From the NCBI RefSeq assembly GCF_030295405.1, contig NZ_AP027080.1, forward strand, positions 4,386,001 to 4,450,000: DNA of 64,000 nt, read 5' to 3'. Of the stretch, positions 43,226 through 51,310 are shown piece after piece. The notes beneath the pieces were generated by a model, which saw only the letters and a program-made list of their open reading frames with translations, was not told the DNA's origin and did no database searches. This stretch comes from Mesoterricola silvestris. GTDB taxonomy: Bacteria > Acidobacteriota > Holophagae > Holophagales > Holophagaceae. The number at the start of each line of letters is the position of its first letter. The first letter of the stretch is position 1. The position numbers and the translations under genes are program-made.

Positions 43226-43795
43226 CTAGGTCCTGCGCAGTTCCAGCACCGTCCGCCGGCCCCGGGTCGGCAGGCGGTAGCCGTGGGCAGCCAGGGCGTA
43301 CCCCGCCGGCGCCTCCTCCGGCCCGCCCTTGAGGGCCAGGAAAGGCGCCCCCGGCGCGCCGTGGCGGTCCCACCAGCCCAGGAGCAGATCCAGGGTGCCC
43401 ACCGCCTTGGCCACCCCCAGATCCGCCCGGAGCGGCGGGAGTTCCTCGGCCCGCCCCGCCAGGGGCCGGAGGTTCGCCAGGCCCAGTTCCAGGGCGGCCT
43501 GCTTCACGAACGCGATCTTCTTCTTCGACTTGTCCAGGGCGAAGACGGTCAGGTCGGGCCGGGCCAGGGCCAGCACCAGGGCGGGGATGCCCATGCCCGT
43601 GCCGAAGTCCGCGACCTTGCACCCCGGCCCCAGGGCCCCGAGGAAGGGCAGGAGCACGGCGGAATCCAGGATCAATTCCTCGTACCTTTCTTCCATCTCC
43701 AGTGATGTCAGCGCGTGGGTGCGACTCCATCGGTCCAGGAGTTCCAGGTATCGAGTGACGGGTTCCTTCATCCAATCGGGGAGTATCGGTTCCAT
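43226..43795 (-). CDS. rsmG: 16S rRNA (guanine-N7)-methyltransferase RsmG
   Basis: A 189-residue SAM-dependent methyltransferase that modifies G527 (E. coli numbering) of 16S rRNA. Motif I is VADFGTGMGIPALVLAL, motif II FALDKSKKKIAFVKQ, and the NLRPLAGRAEEL segment follows; the N-terminal RWSRTHALTS matches the family. The ATG at MEPILPDWM is chosen; the GGGAGGAG box lies 12 nt upstream and the frame stays open beyond it. The C-terminal end converges on the LysM gene with 3 bp between. Confidence 0.9.
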   Translation of the reverse strand: MEPILPDWMKEPVTRYLELLDRWSRTHALTSLEMEERYEELILDSAVLLPFLGALGPGCKVADFGTGMGIPALVLALARPDLTVFALDKSKKKIAFVKQAALELGLANLRPLAGRAEELPPLRADLGVAKAVGTLDLLLGWWDRHGAPGAPFLALKGGPEEAPAGYALAAHGYRLPTRGRRTVLELRRT

Positions 43796-44033
43796 TTCTT
43801 CAAAATACTCCTCCCGCCCGACACCTGAATAGGATTTTGCCGTATTTCCAAAACTTAGGCATGGGAGGACCTGGAAAACCCAAGGGCTGCAACCAGACAT
43901 TAGGTGCCTATTTGAAGGATTAGGTTCCCCAATTATTCAAGGAAAATTGTCAATTTCAGTGATGGTATTGACAAGCGTATTGGAGGCACAAATACTAGAC
44001 AGAACTTGCAGACTCTCTTTGAGCGAGGACCAT

Positions 44034-44765
44034 ATGACTGCCGCACAGAACCCTTTTAAGATCGATTGGTCCAGCCGCAGCAAGCTGAGAGGCCCTGGTG
44101 ACCGTTCCCTGGGGGAACTGCTGCAGAAACTCCGGGACCGCCTCGCCCCGAAGGCCCAGGGCATTTCCATCTCGTACCTGGATGATCGGGCGATGCGCAA
44201 GCTCAATAGGGAGCACCGCGACATCAATCAGACGACCGATGTCCTCAGCTTCCCGGCAAATCCGGAAAAAGGCGCCTTCCAGCACCTGGGCGACCTGGTC
44301 GTGAGCCTGCCCATGGCCGAGAAGATGGCCAAGAAGCTGGGCGTCAGCCGCCGGCGGGAAGTGGAGACCCTGATCATCCACGGCTTCCTTCACCTGTGCG
44401 GCCACGACCACGAGGCCGACAACGGGGAGATGCTGGCCCTGCAGGCCGAGCTGGAGCGGGAGTTCCTGGAGGCCGAGCCCCTGCCCATGGCCGTGAAGCG
44501 CGGGCGCAAGCCGGGCAGCAAGGTCAAGCGGCTCAAGGACGGCAGCCGGGTGGTGGTGACCGGCCGCGCGGCCCATGCGCTGGTGCGCAAGGAAGCCGCC
44601 AAGAAGGCCAAGCCCGCCAAGAAGGCCGAAAAGGCCCCCCGCAAGGCCGTCGAGAAGCCCAAGCGGGCCCCGGGCCGGCCCCGCAAAGTGGTGGAGGCCG
44701 CGCCGGCCCCCAAGCGGGTGGTGCGGCGCAAGCGGCCCCCCCTCCGGTCCGGCGTGCTGGGCTGA
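44034..44765 (+). CDS. ybeY: YbeY endoribonuclease with an unusual basic C-terminal tail
   Basis: A 243-residue protein. The first about 155 residues are YbeY, the metal-dependent RNase for 16S rRNA maturation and ribosome quality control, with the zinc motif H116-GFL-H120-LCGHD-H126 and the preceding NREHRDINQTTDVLSFP. An added tail of about 85 residues is rich in Lys, Arg, Pro and Ala, with VKRGRKPGSKVKR, repeated KKAKPAKKAEKAPRK units and an AT-hook-like PGRPRK. The tail should bind nucleic acid. The ATG has GAGG upstream; the frame extends further upstream without a ribosome site. Confidence 0.92.
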   Translation: MTAAQNPFKIDWSSRSKLRGPGDRSLGELLQKLRDRLAPKAQGISISYLDDRAMRKLNREHRDINQTTDVLSFPANPEKGAFQHLGDLVVSLPMAEKMAKKLGVSRRREVETLIIHGFLHLCGHDHEADNGEMLALQAELEREFLEAEPLPMAVKRGRKPGSKVKRLKDGSRVVVTGRAAHALVRKEAAKKAKPAKKAEKAPRKAVEKPKRAPGRPRKVVEAAPAPKRVVRRKRPPLRSGVLG

Positions 44766-44843
44766 AAACCGAGCCTGGAAGAGGCGGCGGATCCCTTGTA
44801 AGATAGACGTTCGGCCGTTTTGCGGCCTTGGACTGGAGTCCCT

Positions 44844-45563
44844 GTGCTGAATCTCCTAATGGGCCTTGGCGTCGCCATCGGCGTGGTCCTGATCCTCCTG
44901 CCGCTCAAAGTGACGTTGTGGATCGGAATCCCCCTGGGCCTGGCCGCGGGCATCGCGCTGTTCATCTGGCGCTCGCGCCAGGTGCAGAACCAGTTGGAGA
45001 CCATCTTCAACCGCGCCGGCGAACTCATGAAGAAGCAGCAGTTCGACCCCGCCATCGAGGTCATGAAGGAGGGCTACGCCCTCTCCCGCTGGCAGTTCAT
45101 GGTCAAGGGCTCCATCGACGGCCAGATCGGGGTCGTGCAGTACGTCCGCAAGAAGAACGAGGAGGCCGAACCCCTCCTGCGCACCGCCAGCTACCAGCAC
45201 TACATCGCCAAGGCCATGCTGGGGATCCTCCAGTGGAAGCGCGGCGACAAGAAGCAGGCCAAGGAGACTTTCACCCTGGCCCTCAAGGCCGGCAAGAAGG
45301 AGAGCCTGCTCTACGCGGTGTATGCCTGGGTGCTGAATGAAATGAAGGAGCGGGACAAGGCCATCGAGGTGGTCAACAAGGGCCTGGCGATCTGCCAGGG
45401 AGACGAGCGTCTCGCCGCCCAGCGCACCTGCCTCCAGAACAACAAACCCATGAAGATGAAAGTCTACGGCGAACAGTGGTACCAATTCATGCTCGAGCGG
45501 CCCATCATCCGGCAGGAACCCCCTCCCTTCGCCCGGATTTCCAAGCGTTCGATCAGAGGCTGA
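44844..45563 (+). CDS. Membrane-anchored TPR-like protein
   Basis: A 239-residue protein starting at a GTG with GGAG upstream. Two N-terminal hydrophobic helices (LMGLGVAIGVVLILLPL and LWIGIPLGLAAGIALFIW) are followed by helical repeats: GELMKKQQFDPAIEVMKEG, LGILQWKRGDKKQAKETF and LNEMKERDKAIEVVNKG fit TPR helix pairs. It is probably an inner-membrane scaffold. Partner unknown. It ends 24 bp before yebC. Confidence 0.75.
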   Translation: MLNLLMGLGVAIGVVLILLPLKVTLWIGIPLGLAAGIALFIWRSRQVQNQLETIFNRAGELMKKQQFDPAIEVMKEGYALSRWQFMVKGSIDGQIGVVQYVRKKNEEAEPLLRTASYQHYIAKAMLGILQWKRGDKKQAKETFTLALKAGKKESLLYAVYAWVLNEMKERDKAIEVVNKGLAICQGDERLAAQRTCLQNNKPMKMKVYGEQWYQFMLERPIIRQEPPPFARISKRSIRG

Positions 45564-45587
45564 CCTTACCCTTTTACGGAGTTTCCC

Positions 45588-46319
45588 ATGTCCGGCCACA
45601 GCAAATGGTCCACGATCAAGCACAAGAAAGGCGCCGCTGACGCCAAGCGGGGCAAGGTCTTCACCCGCATCCTCAAGGAGATCACGGTGGCGGCCCGCCT
45701 GGGAGGCGGGGATGTGGGCTCCAACCCCCGGCTGCGCCTGGCCGTGGACACCGCCAAGGGCAGCAACATGCCCAAGGACAACTGGGAACGGGCCATCAAG
45801 AAGGGCACCGGCGAACTGGAAGGGGTCACCTACGAAGAGGTGCTCTACGAGGGCTACGGCCCCGGCGGCGTCGCCATCATCGTGGAGGCCCTCACCGACA
45901 ACAAGAACCGCACGACCCCCGAGATCCGCAGCTACTTCTCCAAGTTCGGCAACGAACTGGGCGCGGCCAATTCCGTCTCCTACATGTTCACCAAGCAGGG
46001 CGAGATCGTGGTGGACGGGGAAGTGGCCGAGGACACCGTCATGGAGGTGGCCCTGGAGGCCGGCGCCGACGACGTGCAGGGCGAGGAGGGGGCCTGGATC
46101 ATCAGCACCGACCCCGCCGCCTACCAGGCCGTGAAGGACGCCGTGGACGCCGCCAAGCTCCCCGTGCTGGAAGCCAAGATCATCCGCACCTCCGCCGTGC
46201 GCGTGGACATGAACAACGACAAGCTCAAGAGCTTCCTCAAGCTCATCGACCTCCTCGAGGACAACGACGACGTCCAGAACGTCTGGACCAACGCGGACTA
46301 CGACGAACCCGAAGAATAG
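45588..46319 (+). CDS. yebC: YebC/PmpR-family regulatory protein
   Basis: A 243-residue member of the YebC/TACO1 family. It has the invariant start SGHSKWSTIKHKKGAADAKR, the KEITVAARLGGGD block, and the YEGYGPGGVAIIVEALTDN segment. Members bind DNA and regulate transcription, or assist translation of difficult peptide stretches; which applies here is unknown. Length is normal. GGAG precedes the ATG. Confidence 0.96.
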   Translation: MSGHSKWSTIKHKKGAADAKRGKVFTRILKEITVAARLGGGDVGSNPRLRLAVDTAKGSNMPKDNWERAIKKGTGELEGVTYEEVLYEGYGPGGVAIIVEALTDNKNRTTPEIRSYFSKFGNELGAANSVSYMFTKQGEIVVDGEVAEDTVMEVALEAGADDVQGEEGAWIISTDPAAYQAVKDAVDAAKLPVLEAKIIRTSAVRVDMNNDKLKSFLKLIDLLEDNDDVQNVWTNADYDEPEE

Positions 46320-46329
46320 GATCGTACGG

Positions 46330-46600
46330 GTCCCGGACTTTCGGCCAGGGTCGTCATCGCCGGCAAGCCGGCGATGACGGGGCTTGCGGAGGGGGTGGGT
46401 GGGCTGTGCTACGCCCATTCGCTTCGTTGGGGGGCTGGGAGACCGGAGCAGGAAGGCTCCCCTGGGGGGCCCATGCGAGGTGGGTGTCTTCCAATGAGTT
46501 GATGGATTCGCTTCGCGTGAGGCGGGTCGAAGCCGCTTGGCGCCGAAACTGATCAGCGTCGGCGCGTAGGGTTTGGCGCGAAGGTCCGGGACACGGACCT
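46330..46600. repeat. Dispersed structured repeat, family 2 copy B
   Basis: It carries a perfect 12-bp hairpin GTCATCGCCGGC-AA-GCCGGCGATGAC at 46353-46378, then CCATTCGCTTCGTTGG, TCTTCCAATGAGTTGATG, GATTCGCTTCGCG and CGCCGAAACTGATCAGCGTCGGCGC, in the same order as copy A. The end word GAAGGTCCGGGACACGG is the near-complement of copy A's beginning and a partial complement of this copy's own beginning (TCCCGGACTTTCGG). It lies between yebC and the convergent motB. Confidence 0.7.
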
Positions 46601-46603
46601 TCG

Positions 46604-47269
46604 TCAGCGTTCGAGGGGCTTCTGGAAGCGGAATTTGACTCGTCGCTGGAGGGCCCGGCCCTCGGGGGTGTCGGGGTTGCCTTCCAGCTGGGAGTCGCCG
46701 TGGGCTTCGGCGGCCAGGGTCGCGGGGTCCATGCCCAGGGCGGCCAGGTGGCGCACGGCGGTGAGGGCGCGCTGGGAGCTGAGTTCCAGGGCGTCCTGGC
46801 CCTTGGGCCGGCCCTGCTCGTCCTGGGCGCTGTGGCCTTCGCACACGAGGGTGTAGCCGGGGTACTGGAGGGCGATCTCGGAGATGCGCTTCATCATGGG
46901 CTCGAAGGTGGGATCGAAGGCGCTGCTGGCTTCGCCGAAGAGGAGGCCGCCCCGGAAGCGCACCACCTGCATACGCACGCCGTGGTCCGGGCCGTCGACG
47001 GGCTTGAGGTCGTTGAGGAGCTTCTCCAGGTCCGCGGCGCGCTCGGGGGCGATGCCGGTGTGGCCGGGCAGGACCCCGGTGCCCTTGGCGCCCAGTTCGT
47101 GCTGGAGGGCCAGGAGCACCTCCTGCACCTTGCGCTGGTCCTGGGAGGTGAAGGAGTAGATCACGGCGAAAAAGGCCATGAGCTGCACCATGAGGTCCGC
47201 GAAGGTGATGAACCACAGGCCCTCGTAGTCGTCCTTCCGGCGCTGGGACCGGCTCAGGATCTTAGCCAC
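46604..47269 (-). CDS. motB: MotB-like flagellar motor stator protein (OmpA C-terminal domain)
   Basis: A 221-residue stator protein. The single N-terminal membrane helix contains the proton-carrying Asp in TFADLMVQLMAFFAVIYSF. The C-terminal OmpA/MotB peptidoglycan-binding domain includes LVCEGHSAQDEQG, ELSSQRALTAVRHLAALG and AEAHGDSQ. It partners with MotA, encoded just upstream with an 8-bp overlap. A related proton-driven machine cannot be excluded because no other flagellar gene is in the window. Confidence 0.85.
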   Translation of the reverse strand: MAKILSRSQRRKDDYEGLWFITFADLMVQLMAFFAVIYSFTSQDQRKVQEVLLALQHELGAKGTGVLPGHTGIAPERAADLEKLLNDLKPVDGPDHGVRMQVVRFRGGLLFGEASSAFDPTFEPMMKRISEIALQYPGYTLVCEGHSAQDEQGRPKGQDALELSSQRALTAVRHLAALGMDPATLAAEAHGDSQLEGNPDTPEGRALQRRVKFRFQKPLER

Positions 47270-48032
47270 GGGGGGCTCCGGCCCTGCGGGTCTTGAAGCG
47301 CGGCGCCAGGGAGGCGTTGAGCTGCTCTTCCAGCTGGCCGGGATTCATCTCGTCGGCGATGCCCAGGATCCCCTCCAGCATGAGCCGCTTGCGCTGGGCC
47401 TCCTCCCGGCTCCGCAGTTCCAGCTTGCCGGAGATGGGCAGGGCGAAGAGGTACGCGATGACGGCGCCGTAGAGCGTGGACAGGAGGGAGAGGGCCATGC
47501 CCAGGCCGATGCCGCTGGGGTCCTTGAGGCTCGCGAAGAGGTGCACCATGCCGATGAGGGTGCCCACCATGCCGAAGCTGGGGGCGGCGGTGGCGATGAA
47601 GCGGAAGATCTCCTGCCCCAGGGAGTGGCGCTCCTGGGTGGCGAAGATCTCCTGGCTGAGCACGTCGTTGATGTGCTCCCGGTCCACCCGGTCCACCACC
47701 ATGCGGATGCCGGCCTGCATGAAGGGATCGGCGGGCAGGTGCTTCTCCAGGCCCAGGATGCTCTCGCGGCGGGCCCGCTGGGAGAGGCCCACCAGCTCGT
47801 TGACGATCTCCTGGTGCGCGGCGGGGTGGGTGAAGAAGGCCTGGGTGGCCACGCCGAAGGCGCCCCGCACCGCGCCCAGGGGGAACCGGATGAGGGTGGA
47901 GGCGATGACGCCCCCCACCACCACGACCATGCTCTGGGGGTGGATGAAGTACCGGGGATTGGGCCCCAGGGAGATGGCCAGCACCAGCAGGCCAAGGCCC
48001 AGCAGCAGGCCTATCAGGGTTCCACGGTCCAT
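47262..48032 (-). CDS. motA: MotA-like flagellar motor stator protein
   Basis: A 256-residue integral membrane protein with four hydrophobic segments: LIGLLLGLGLLVLAISLG, the SMVVVVGGVIASTLIRF region, and the pore helices PSFGMVGTLIGMVHLF and LSLLSTLYGAVIAYLF. These are the MotA/PomA signature regions. The cytoplasmic loop has charged residues for rotor contact (SQRARRESILGLEKHL). It forms an ion channel with MotB. Confidence 0.88.
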   Translation of the reverse strand: MDRGTLIGLLLGLGLLVLAISLGPNPRYFIHPQSMVVVVGGVIASTLIRFPLGAVRGAFGVATQAFFTHPAAHQEIVNELVGLSQRARRESILGLEKHLPADPFMQAGIRMVVDRVDREHINDVLSQEIFATQERHSLGQEIFRFIATAAPSFGMVGTLIGMVHLFASLKDPSGIGLGMALSLLSTLYGAVIAYLFALPISGKLELRSREEAQRKRLMLEGILGIADEMNPGQLEEQLNASLAPRFKTRRAGAPRG

Positions 48033-48090
48033 GGGGCGCCTCGGAGGGATGGATGACAGCTAGAGGTTACCAAGGAAAAACCGTACCGGT

Positions 48091-48939
48091 TCACCCCAGG
48101 GCCAGCCCCGGGGGGAATCCCATGGCCAGGCGGACCATGGCGATGGAAGGATCCACGCTGCCGTCGCGCCGGCGGATGGTGAGGGGGGGCGCCACCCGGG
48201 GGAAGGCCGCGGCCTCCCCGAAGCCTTCCGGCAGGTCGCCTTTCCGGCACCCGGCGAAGAGGGCGATGCCGTACGGCTCCCCCTCCTTGAACACCACGTC
48301 CTGCCGGTGCATGAGCAGCAGGTCCGCGTCCCGGTAGGCCCTGGCGGCCCGCTCCACCTGGTCGGAGGGGAACACGCACGCGAAGATCCCCCCCGGGGCC
48401 AGGATGCGGGCCGCGGCCCGGGCGTAGTCGCCGATGTCCCCCCGCACTTCCAGCCTCGCCGGAATGGCCTGGGGATGGGCGGCCTCGGCCTTGGAGCCCA
48501 CGGGCCAGTAGGGCGGGGATCCCGTGACCAGATCGAAGGGCGCCTCGTCCGGGAAGAGATCCGGATCCCGCAGGTCCCCCTCGTGGATCGTGTAGCGGTC
48601 CTGGAGGCCGTTGTAGGCCACGCTCTTGCGGGCGAGGCGCGCCGAGATGGCCTGGGCCTCCACGGTGTGGATCCGGGCTCCGGGGCAGCGCCAGGCCACG
48701 CAGGTGGCCACGCTGCCGATGCCCGAGCCCAGATCCGCCACCCGGGCCGGCCTCGGGCACCAGGTGGTGCCGTACCAGGCCGTCAGGATATCGTCGGTGG
48801 AGAAACGGTGGCCGCGCTTGTACTGGAAGAGCCGGTAGTGCCCGGTGATGAAGTCGAGGGTCTCCCCTTCCTCCGGTTCCAGGCCGCCGGGAGGCCGCGG
48901 GCCGGGGCGGGTCCAGCCCTTGTACACGTCGTCAGTCAT
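48091..48939 (-). CDS. trmN6: tRNA1(Val) (adenine-N6)-methyltransferase-like protein
   Basis: A 282-residue SAM-dependent N6-adenine methyltransferase of the YfiC/TrmN6 group. Motif I is VADLGSGIGSVATCVAWR, and the catalytic (N/S)PPY motif appears as TGSPPYWPVGSK. The N-terminal YRLFQYKRGHRFSTDDILTAW is typical of the family. Ser replaces the usual Asn at the first position of NPPY, which is tolerated in some members. It overlaps scpB by 8 bp. Confidence 0.82.
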   Translation of the reverse strand: MTDDVYKGWTRPGPRPPGGLEPEEGETLDFITGHYRLFQYKRGHRFSTDDILTAWYGTTWCPRPARVADLGSGIGSVATCVAWRCPGARIHTVEAQAISARLARKSVAYNGLQDRYTIHEGDLRDPDLFPDEAPFDLVTGSPPYWPVGSKAEAAHPQAIPARLEVRGDIGDYARAAARILAPGGIFACVFPSDQVERAARAYRDADLLLMHRQDVVFKEGEPYGIALFAGCRKGDLPEGFGEAAAFPRVAPPLTIRRRDGSVDPSIAMVRLAMGFPPGLALG

Positions 48940-49594
48940 CGCTCTCCCCCGGTTCATCCTCCACGCCGTCGAAAAGGCCGCCCTCGGGCAGGGGCGGCTC
49001 CAGGCGCGCCAGGGCCAGGGCCTCCAGGTTCGCCTCGCCGAAGTCGCCCAGGCGGGGCAGGTCGTTGAGGCCGCGCAGTCCGAAGTGCACCAGGAACTTC
49101 ATGGTCGTGGCCCACATCATGGGACGGCCCACCACCGCCTTGCGGCCGGCGGGGGTGATGAGCTCGCGCTCGGCCAGGCTCTTCACCTGGGTGGAGCAGC
49201 TGGTGACGCCGCGCAGCTCGTTGATCTCGGGGATGGTCACCGGCTGGCGGTAGGCGATGATGGCCAGGGTCTCGATCTGGGCGGGGGTGAGCTTGCCGCT
49301 GCGGGTGATGGTCACCAGGCGGCTGATCATGGCCTGGTACTCCGGCGCCGCCGCCATGCGCCAGCCGCCGCCCACCTCCAGGAGCCGCAGGCCCCGGGGC
49401 GGCTGGAGCCGTTCGGCCAGCTTCTCCAGGCCCAGGCGGAGGGTGCCTTCCCCCAGCCCCGTGAGCTCGCGCAGGCGCGCCATGTCCAGCACCTCGCCGC
49501 TGGCCACCAGCACCGCCTCCAGGGCTCCGGGCAGATCCCCGCCGGCCTCCCACAGGGGCTCGGACTCCTGGAAGATCTCCGTGTCGTCGGTCAC
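48932..49594 (-). CDS. scpB: Segregation and condensation protein B
   Basis: A 220-residue kleisin-associated winged-helix protein of the SMC-ScpAB condensin. Two winged-helix domains are visible: DLPGALEAVLVASGEVLDMARLREL (first 20-25 residues of the domain) and LTPAQIETLAIIAYRQPVT, the ScpB signature, with VGRPMMWATTMKFLVHFGL at the C-terminal side. scpA is not adjacent, which is unusual. The GTG start overlaps the psd stop (GTGA). Confidence 0.93.
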   Translation of the reverse strand: MTDDTEIFQESEPLWEAGGDLPGALEAVLVASGEVLDMARLRELTGLGEGTLRLGLEKLAERLQPPRGLRLLEVGGGWRMAAAPEYQAMISRLVTITRSGKLTPAQIETLAIIAYRQPVTIPEINELRGVTSCSTQVKSLAERELITPAGRKAVVGRPMMWATTMKFLVHFGLRGLNDLPRLGDFGEANLEALALARLEPPLPEGGLFDGVEDEPGESDD

Positions 49595-50448
49595 CGGAAC
49601 CGCCCCAGGCGCTGGCCCACGCGCACGGGACCCCCCGCGGCTTCCGGCTCCCACCGGGCCGCCCCGGGGCCGCCCACGAGCAGCACCACCGTGCTCCCGA
49701 ACCGGAAGGTGCCCAGGTCGTCCCCGGGGGCGCAGGGCAGGAGGTCCACGCCCAGGGACCCGTCCCGGGGCAGGGTCCGGCCCGAAAGCCACCGCTCGTC
49801 GATGACCACGCCCCCCACGTGGGTGGCCCCCACCGCCACCGCGGCCACTTCCAGGCCCTCGTCGGGGCCCGTCCCCAGGGCCACCCAGGTGGCCCGGCGG
49901 TTGCGCTCGTAGAGGCGGGGCACGTGGCCGGTGCTGGCCCCGTTCACGGGCCAGAGTTCGCCCTCCACGCGCCCCACGGCCGTGACCAGGCCGCGGATGG
50001 GCACGTGGATGCGGTGGTAGTCCTTGGGCGACAGGTAGAGGGTGAGGTAGAAGCCCCCCTCAAAGCGGGCTGCCGAAGGGTCGTGCTTCAGCAGTTCGGA
50101 AATGCGGTAGGGCAGCCCCTTGGCCTGGATGGCCTGGCCGGCCTGGATGCGGCCCGAGGCGATGAGGACCCCGTCCACGGGGCTGTTCACGCAACCCGGC
50201 GCCTCCTCCGCCTGGGGCCGCAGGCCCGGCTTGAGGCGCCGGGTGAAGAGGGCCTGGAGGCTCGGGTAGCCGGAAAGGGGGTGTTCGGCCTCGGACATGT
50301 CCAGGCCGTAGGCCTTCACGAAGCGCCCCAGGACGGCCTGGCGCAGGCCCCCGGGAAGGGTGCGGGCCGCGGCCCACCCCGCCGCGGCGGAGCCGAGCTT
50401 CTTGGGGTAGACGCGCAGGAGGGAAAGGGAAAGGGGCCAGGAACTCAT
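49591..50448 (-). CDS. psd: Phosphatidylserine decarboxylase
   Basis: It converts phosphatidylserine to phosphatidylethanolamine at the inner membrane. The autocatalytic cleavage site producing the pyruvoyl group is the GST in FRFGSTVVLL near the C-terminus. Upstream blocks HPLSGYPSLQALFTRRLKPG and LSPKDYHRIHVP are typical. The start is uncertain: alignment with E. coli Psd suggests about the ATG at 50448 (MSSWPLS), but the frame continues to ATGs at 50535 and 50565, adding a hydrophobic N-terminal stretch. No strong ribosome site marks any of them. Confidence 0.93.
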   Translation of the reverse strand: MSSWPLSLSLLRVYPKKLGSAAAGWAAARTLPGGLRQAVLGRFVKAYGLDMSEAEHPLSGYPSLQALFTRRLKPGLRPQAEEAPGCVNSPVDGVLIASGRIQAGQAIQAKGLPYRISELLKHDPSAARFEGGFYLTLYLSPKDYHRIHVPIRGLVTAVGRVEGELWPVNGASTGHVPRLYERNRRATWVALGTGPDEGLEVAAVAVGATHVGGVVIDERWLSGRTLPRDGSLGVDLLPCAPGDDLGTFRFGSTVVLLVGGPGAARWEPEAAGGPVRVGQRLGRFR

Positions 50449-50603
50449 GGTCATCCAAGTTATCACGCCGAGGACGGAGCCCAGGAGGAGGGCGGCGGCC
50501 CTGCGGGACCTGGGACGCGGGCTCGATTTCCACATGGGTACAAAATAACCTACATGTTTAGTCATGTTAAATTCGATCTTTTTTTATTGATAGAGGTCAC
50601 ATT

Positions 50604-50623
50604 TCGGGCTGGGCGGCCCGGAA
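50604..50623. promoter_or_regulatory. Short inverted repeat in the psd/hdrC divergent promoter region
   Basis: CGGGC-TGGGCG-GCCCG with flanking T and A residues lies between psd and hdrC, next to an AT-rich run (TTTTTTTATTGATA). It could be an operator or a leader hairpin for the hdr operon; no known regulator motif is matched. Confidence 0.25.
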
Positions 50624-50733
50624 TCCAGCGATAATCAAGGGTCCCCCCTGCCCTTGACCGATCTCCACGAGAGACGCGCCCAAGCACGATTCAGGGGGAA
50701 TTGAAGTCATCTCCCACGACGAAGGAGACGCCC

Positions 50734-51306
50734 ATGTCCAGTGCCCACCCCGCACCCGCCCCCGGGGATTCCCTCGCCTCCCGCCTCCGCGCTGAACGTG
50801 GCATCAACCTGAACCATTGCTACCAGTGCGGGAAATGCGCCGCGGGCTGCCCCGTGGCCGAGGACATGGACAACACCTCCTGCCAGACCCTGCGCCTCCT
50901 CCAGCTGGAACGGCCCGAACTGGACCGGCGGGTGCTGGAGAGCGAGGCCATCTGGCTCTGCCTGGCCTGCGAGACCTGCTCCACCCGCTGCCCCCAGGAG
51001 GTGGAGGTGGCCAAGGTCATGGACTACGTCCGGGAGGCCTCCCTCGCCCTGGACCTGGCCCACCCGAAGAGCAAGGACATCCTGGCCTTCCACCGGGCCT
51101 TCCTGGATTCCATCCGCGCCACGGGCCGCCTCTACGAGATCGGGCTGGTGGCCGACTACAAGCTGCGCAGCCGCCACCTCCTCAAGGACGTGAACCTCGC
51201 CCCGAAGATGTACGTGCGCGGCAAGCTCCCCCTCCTGCCCCACGTCATCAAGGGGCGCAGCGGCATGAAACGGATCTTCCAGCTCACGTTGGGAAAGAAG
51301 AGGTGA
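50734..51306 (+). CDS. hdrC: Heterodisulfide reductase subunit C
   Basis: A 190-residue iron-sulfur protein with two [4Fe-4S] motifs: CYQCGKCAAGCP (about 30-41) and CLACETCSTRCP (about 76-87). It passes electrons between HdrA and HdrB. GAAGGAG lies 6 nt before this ATG. It is the first gene of a tightly packed seven-gene operon encoding HdrCBA and FlxDCBA. Confidence 0.93.
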   Translation: MSSAHPAPAPGDSLASRLRAERGINLNHCYQCGKCAAGCPVAEDMDNTSCQTLRLLQLERPELDRRVLESEAIWLCLACETCSTRCPQEVEVAKVMDYVREASLALDLAHPKSKDILAFHRAFLDSIRATGRLYEIGLVADYKLRSRHLLKDVNLAPKMYVRGKLPLLPHVIKGRSGMKRIFQLTLGKKR

Positions 51307-51310
51307 CCCC

